The notes beneath the pieces were generated by a model. That model did no database searches and was not told where the DNA came from. It was given only the letters and a program-made list of their open reading frames with translations. Of a stretch of DNA of 8,282 nucleotides, positions 5,757-8,282 are shown one piece after another (within the stretch, counting starts at the first letter, position 1; every line of letters starts with the position of its first letter). The stretch comes from Crocinitomicaceae bacterium (GTDB lineage Bacteria > Bacteroidota > Bacteroidia > Flavobacteriales_D > Sanyastnellaceae), in contig JADLBA010000188.1 of the NCBI GenBank assembly GCA_020848015.1, forward strand, positions 1 to 8,282, in the 5' to 3' direction. A program made the translations under genes and the position numbers.

Positions 5757-7232
5757 ATGGAAATCAATAACAAAAAATTAAATTCTGTATCGGGTCGTCC
5801 GATAGCTGAAAATCAAAATGTGAAAACAGCCGGAAAACGAGGGCCTATGCTGTTAGAAGACTATTGGTTTTTGGAAAAATTAGCGCATTTTGACCGCGAA
5901 GTAATCCCCGAAAGGAGAATGCACGCTAAAGGTTCGGGAGCTTTTGGTACTTTTAAGGTGACTAACAATATCAGCCAATACACCAGAGCAGGATTGTTTA
6001 ATCAAGTTGGAAAGGAAACAAAGGTGTTTGTACGCTTTTCTACCGTTGCCGGGGAGCGCGGTGCTGCGGATGCTGAACGCGATATCCGCGGTTTTGCAAT
6101 TAAGTTTTATACCGAAGAGGGCAACTGGGATTTAGTAGGTAATAATACCCCTGTGTTTTTCTTACGCGACCCTTATCGCTTTCCCGACTTAAACAAAGCA
6201 GTGAAGCGGGATCCTAAAACCAATCTGAGAAGCGCCAATCATAATTGGGATTTTTGGACCTTATTACCGGAGGCCCTGCACCAAATTACTATTACAATGA
6301 GCGAGCGGGGTATTCCCAAATCGTATCGCCAGATGAATGGTTATGGGAGTCATACCTTTAGTTTGATTGATAAAGACAATAAAAGGGTATGGGTGAAATT
6401 TCATTTTAAAACCCAGCAAGGTATTCAAAATTTAAGTAATGAAGAAGCCGGAGCCATTATAGCTAAGGATAGAGAGAGTCACCAACGCGATTTATTCAAT
6501 GCCATTGAGAAGGGCGATTTCCCCCGGTGGAATATGAAAATTCAAGTCATGACAGAGGAGCAGGCGAAAGTATGCTCCTTCAATCCTTTTGATTTGACAA
6601 AAGTTTGGCCTCATGGCGATTTTCCATTAATAGATGTTGGAGTACTGGAATTGAATCGCAATGCTGAAAACTATTTTGCGGATGTAGAACAAGCAGCGTT
6701 CAATCCCGCCAATGTTGTTCCGGGCATCGGCTTCTCACCCGATAAAATGTTACAGGCTCGGTTGTTTTCTTATGGCGATGCACAACGTTACCGCTTAGGT
6801 GTGAACCATTATCAGATTCCGGTGAATAAACCCCAATGCCCATTTCATAACCCGCACCGGGATGGGGCTATGCGGATTGACGGTAACGAAGGAAGTACCC
6901 TGCATTATTTTCCTAACAGCTATCATCAATGGGAAGAGCAGAAAGAATTTTCTGAACCGGGTTTGCTAATTGGTGATGAGGCCAATCATTTTGACTACAG
7001 AGAGGATGATAATGATTACTACACTCAACCGGGTAATTTATTCAGGATTATGAATGACCAGCAGAAGGAATTACTATTTAAGAATACTGCGGACGAAATA
7101 GGGGGAGCCGAATTGTTTATTCAGGAACGACATATTCAAAACTGCTACAATGCCGATCCTAACTATGGGGTGGGTGTTGCAAAAGCTTTAGGTCTGGATA
7201 TTAAAAAAATTATCAAAGGAGAATTGGTATGA
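5757..7232 (+). CDS. katA: Monofunctional heme catalase, small-subunit type
   Basis: Converts hydrogen peroxide to water and oxygen, usually as a cytoplasmic heme homotetramer. The 491 residues fit small-subunit (clade 3) catalases. Catalytic residues are all present: His56 in ERRMHAKGSGAFG, Asn129 in LVGNNTPVFFLRD, and the heme-ligand Tyr339 with Arg335 in RLFSYGDAQRYRLG. Spacing from His56 to Asn129 (73) and to Tyr339 (283) equals that of human catalase. VRFSTVAGERGAADAERD and HNPHRDGAM are also typical. The start ATG has only AAAGAA upstream, a weak ribosome site. The stop overlaps the next start by four bases. Nearby genes suggest an oxidative-stress operon. I cannot identify an OxyR or PerR site. 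Confidence 0.97.
   Translation: MEINNKKLNSVSGRPIAENQNVKTAGKRGPMLLEDYWFLEKLAHFDREVIPERRMHAKGSGAFGTFKVTNNISQYTRAGLFNQVGKETKVFVRFSTVAGERGAADAERDIRGFAIKFYTEEGNWDLVGNNTPVFFLRDPYRFPDLNKAVKRDPKTNLRSANHNWDFWTLLPEALHQITITMSERGIPKSYRQMNGYGSHTFSLIDKDNKRVWVKFHFKTQQGIQNLSNEEAGAIIAKDRESHQRDLFNAIEKGDFPRWNMKIQVMTEEQAKVCSFNPFDLTKVWPHGDFPLIDVGVLELNRNAENYFADVEQAAFNPANVVPGIGFSPDKMLQARLFSYGDAQRYRLGVNHYQIPVNKPQCPFHNPHRDGAMRIDGNEGSTLHYFPNSYHQWEEQKEFSEPGLLIGDEANHFDYREDDNDYYTQPGNLFRIMNDQQKELLFKNTADEIGGAELFIQERHIQNCYNADPNYGVGVAKALGLDIKKIIKGELV
7215..7223 (+). promoter_or_regulatory. Shine-Dalgarno of the DoxX gene inside the katA 3' end
   Basis: AAAGGAGAA lies five bases before the ATG at 7229. It is the clearest Shine-Dalgarno in the window, where most starts lack one, and together with the ATGA overlap points to translational coupling with katA. 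Confidence 0.7.
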
Positions 7233-7666
7233 ACATGATCAGTAACTTCTTATTCAAAAATGTGAGAAATGGCAGTGACGCTGGCCTGCTTATTACCAGA
7301 CTCGTTGTCTGCCTTGCATTACTGTACGGTCACGGATTTGGTAAGCTATCTGTTATTTTTAGTGGAAGGGAAATTCAGTTTATGGATCCCATTGGAATAG
7401 GTGCGGAATTGTCTTTTTATATGGCTGCGTTTGCCGAAGGTATATGCGCCATATTTTTACTGGTTGGGCTGTTTTCACGTTTGACTTCCTTTGTATTAAC
7501 GTTAAACTTTGTTGTGATTTTTTTCTTTCACGCATTTATTGCTAAAGATGCTTTTAATGGTATTGAACTGCCATTACTTTACTTATCATCATTCTGCCTA
7601 TTAGCAATTACGGGAGCTGGGAAATTTTCCCTTGATTATTATTATTTTAAATCAAAAATTAAATAG
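7229..7666 (+). CDS. DoxX-family integral membrane protein
   Basis: 145-residue protein with four predicted membrane helices at about residues 19-38, 61-81, 85-104 and 114-131, the normal DoxX layout and length. Family-like features are the helix 1 segment LLITRLVVCLALLYGHGFGKL, the MAAFAEGICAIFLLVGLFSRL helix 2 region with its conserved Glu, and a short C-terminal tail after GAGKFSLD. DoxX proteins are poorly defined; named members belong to thiosulfate:quinone oxidoreductase, and a mycobacterial DoxX partners superoxide dismutase and a thiosulfate sulfurtransferase in a membrane redox complex. The start overlaps the katA stop (ATGA). A second ATG two codons downstream is possible. Placement with catalase supports a role in peroxide or thiol stress, by inference. 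Confidence 0.88.
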   Translation: MNMISNFLFKNVRNGSDAGLLITRLVVCLALLYGHGFGKLSVIFSGREIQFMDPIGIGAELSFYMAAFAEGICAIFLLVGLFSRLTSFVLTLNFVVIFFFHAFIAKDAFNGIELPLLYLSSFCLLAITGAGKFSLDYYYFKSKIK

Positions 7667-7679
7667 AGAAATAAAGATT

Positions 7680-7985
7680 ATGCAGTACACAGAAAATTTA
7701 ACCGGAATTAAAATCAATGTCCAGGCGGTGGACATTACAGTGGAGGAAAGTGTAAAGGACACTATCAGAAAATCCATCGGGCGCCTAAGCCGGTACTATG
7801 ATAAAATAGAATGGGTGGATGTGTATTTGGAAGATAAGAAGGAAAAATCCACTACCCCTAAGCAAGTGAGTATTCGCTTGGGCATTCCTGGCAATGATCC
7901 CTTTGCCTCCGAATATGGCGATAACTTCCATGCTTTATTGACCAGTGTGGAGGAAAAATTGCGCAGACAATTAGAAAAGAGATAA
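7680..7985 (+). CDS. hpf: Short-form ribosome hibernation promoting factor, HPF/RaiA (YfiA) family
   Basis: 101-residue protein of the S30AE/HPF family, which binds the decoding region of the 30S subunit and inactivates ribosomes during stress or stationary phase. The fold pattern is visible: strand (GIKINVQAVDITV), helix (VKDTIRKSIGRLSRYYDKI), strands (WVDVYLEDKK and KQVSIRLGIPG), then the final helix (FHALLTSVEEKLRRQLEKR) with its basic end. It lacks the C-terminal dimerisation domain of long HPF, so it is the short type. The frame extends upstream to 7632 but would overlap the DoxX gene; the ATG at 7680 gives the usual length. It lies 13 bases after the DoxX stop. No convincing intrinsic terminator follows before the insertion sequence. 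Confidence 0.87.
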   Translation: MQYTENLTGIKINVQAVDITVEESVKDTIRKSIGRLSRYYDKIEWVDVYLEDKKEKSTTPKQVSIRLGIPGNDPFASEYGDNFHALLTSVEEKLRRQLEKR

Positions 7986-8139
7986 TAGGAGGTACAGGTA
8001 CCCTCTTCCGGTGGCAGAATGCAGAGAAGACATCCGAAAGCATGGTGCCAATAATTATTCATCCAATCAGAAATTTCAGGATATTTAATTTTCGATACCA
8101 CATCTGTCCAAAACGTTCTTGAATTAAGGTAAAAAAAAT

Positions 8140-8198
8140 GGAGTTGGTTCGGACGAATCCGGTATGTTTGAGTTATCTCACAAAAACAAACCAACTCC
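8140..8198 (+). repeat. Leader of the insertion sequence able to fold into a three-way junction
   Basis: GGAGTTGGTT (8140-8149) pairs perfectly with AACCAACTCC (8189-8198). Inside are two further hairpins: CGGA (8150-8153) with TCCG (8158-8161), stacked flush on the outer stem, and TGAG (8169-8172) with CTCA (8177-8180), extendable by two T-A pairs past one bulged C. The outer stem ends three bases before the transposase ATG. Such leaders in other insertion sequences hide the start from ribosomes on transcripts entering from outside; that function is inferred here. Confidence 0.55.
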
Positions 8199-8201
8199 GG
8201 G

Positions 8202-8282
8202 ATGAATATCACACTTTTCGCACAGATTTTCCAAAGAATTAGGAAGGATTCATTCAATAAAATTGTCGAGAACCATCAGGCA
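8202..8282 (+). CDS. N-terminus of a probable IS4-family transposase (DUF4372-type), partial
   Basis: The ATG at 8202 opens a frame of 27 codons that continues off the right edge. The start MNITLFAQIFQRIRKDSF followed by NKIVENHQA resembles the N-terminal DUF4372 domain of many Bacteroidota IS4-type transposases, which begin with a short Met-Asn lead, a F-(A/S)-Q-(I/L) segment and an F-x-x-(I/L)-V-x-(K/R/N) helix before the catalytic domain. The DDE residues are not in the window, so activity cannot be judged. No Shine-Dalgarno precedes the ATG, which sits directly behind a stable stem. The assignment rests on a short stretch recognised from memory. Confidence 0.6.
   Translation, partial: MNITLFAQIFQRIRKDSFNKIVENHQA

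Larger units (their letters stand above)
8140..8282 (+). mobile_element. Left part of a probable IS4-type insertion sequence (cut by window edge)
   Basis: The minimum visible extent is the leader structure plus the first 27 codons of a transposase. The true left end and any target duplication should lie somewhere between the hpf stop (7985) and 8140, but the terminal inverted repeat cannot be placed without the right end, which is outside the window. The element would be transcribed in the same direction as hpf. Confidence 0.5.

Noticed and set aside
5746..5781. An 11-codon ATG frame overlapping the katA start in another frame.
   Set aside because: Too short and without a ribosome site to distinguish from chance; mentioned only as a possible upstream ORF.
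7987..8007. GGTACAGGTACC hairpin just after the hpf stop, considered as a terminator.
   Set aside because: The stem is short with a cramped loop and a bulge, and no T run follows.
7796..8257. A 153-codon minus-strand frame across the hpf gene and the IS leader.
   Set aside because: It lies antisense to the well-supported hpf gene over its C-terminal half and crosses the insertion sequence leader; no recognisable domain.

Overview
The window looks like chromosomal DNA of a member of the Bacteroidota, possibly Chitinophagaceae or a relative. Exact or near matches to the phylum's -7 promoter element TAnnTTTG lie in front of several genes, and most starts lack a Shine-Dalgarno sequence. The protein set also fits: a DPP-IV-like exopeptidase, a POT peptide transporter and a small SSC-type lipoprotein. 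The genus is inference.

Region 1 (1-2814, minus strand) is a peptide-utilisation pair. A secreted S9B dipeptidyl peptidase (572-2773) is followed in the same direction by the N-terminal 160 residues of a POT-family di/tripeptide permease that runs off the left edge. The peptidase should release dipeptides in the periplasm and the permease import them. The permease also has its own exact -7 element.

Region 2 (2929-4867, plus strand) holds a divergently transcribed GlcD/D-lactate dehydrogenase-type FAD oxidoreductase, whose -7 element is so close to the ATG that its mRNA may be leaderless, and a small lipocalin-like lipoprotein.

Region 3 (4868-5756) is mostly non-coding. Its best signal is a candidate small RNA of about 130 nt: an exact -7 element at 4951-4958, two hairpins and a strong intrinsic terminator at 5066-5092. 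After it come about 340 bases without a convincing gene, containing two adjacent inverted repeats (5291-5338 and 5343-5371). Then another exact -7 element (5431-5438) precedes an unrecognised 85-residue ORF lying directly upstream of the catalase gene.

Region 4 (5757-7985, plus strand) is a compact stress cassette: monofunctional heme catalase (katA), a DoxX-family membrane protein overlapping it by 4 bases with a good Shine-Dalgarno, and a short HPF/RaiA ribosome hibernation factor 13 bases further on. The logic fits peroxide removal, membrane redox function and ribosome protection under one promoter.

Region 5 (7986-8282) is the left part of an insertion sequence. It shows the first 27 codons of a probable IS4-type transposase, preceded immediately by a leader that can fold into a three-way junction.

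No CRISPR array, tRNA, rRNA or defence system was seen. The candidate small RNA, the small ORF before katA and the IS leader structure are the least ordinary items.
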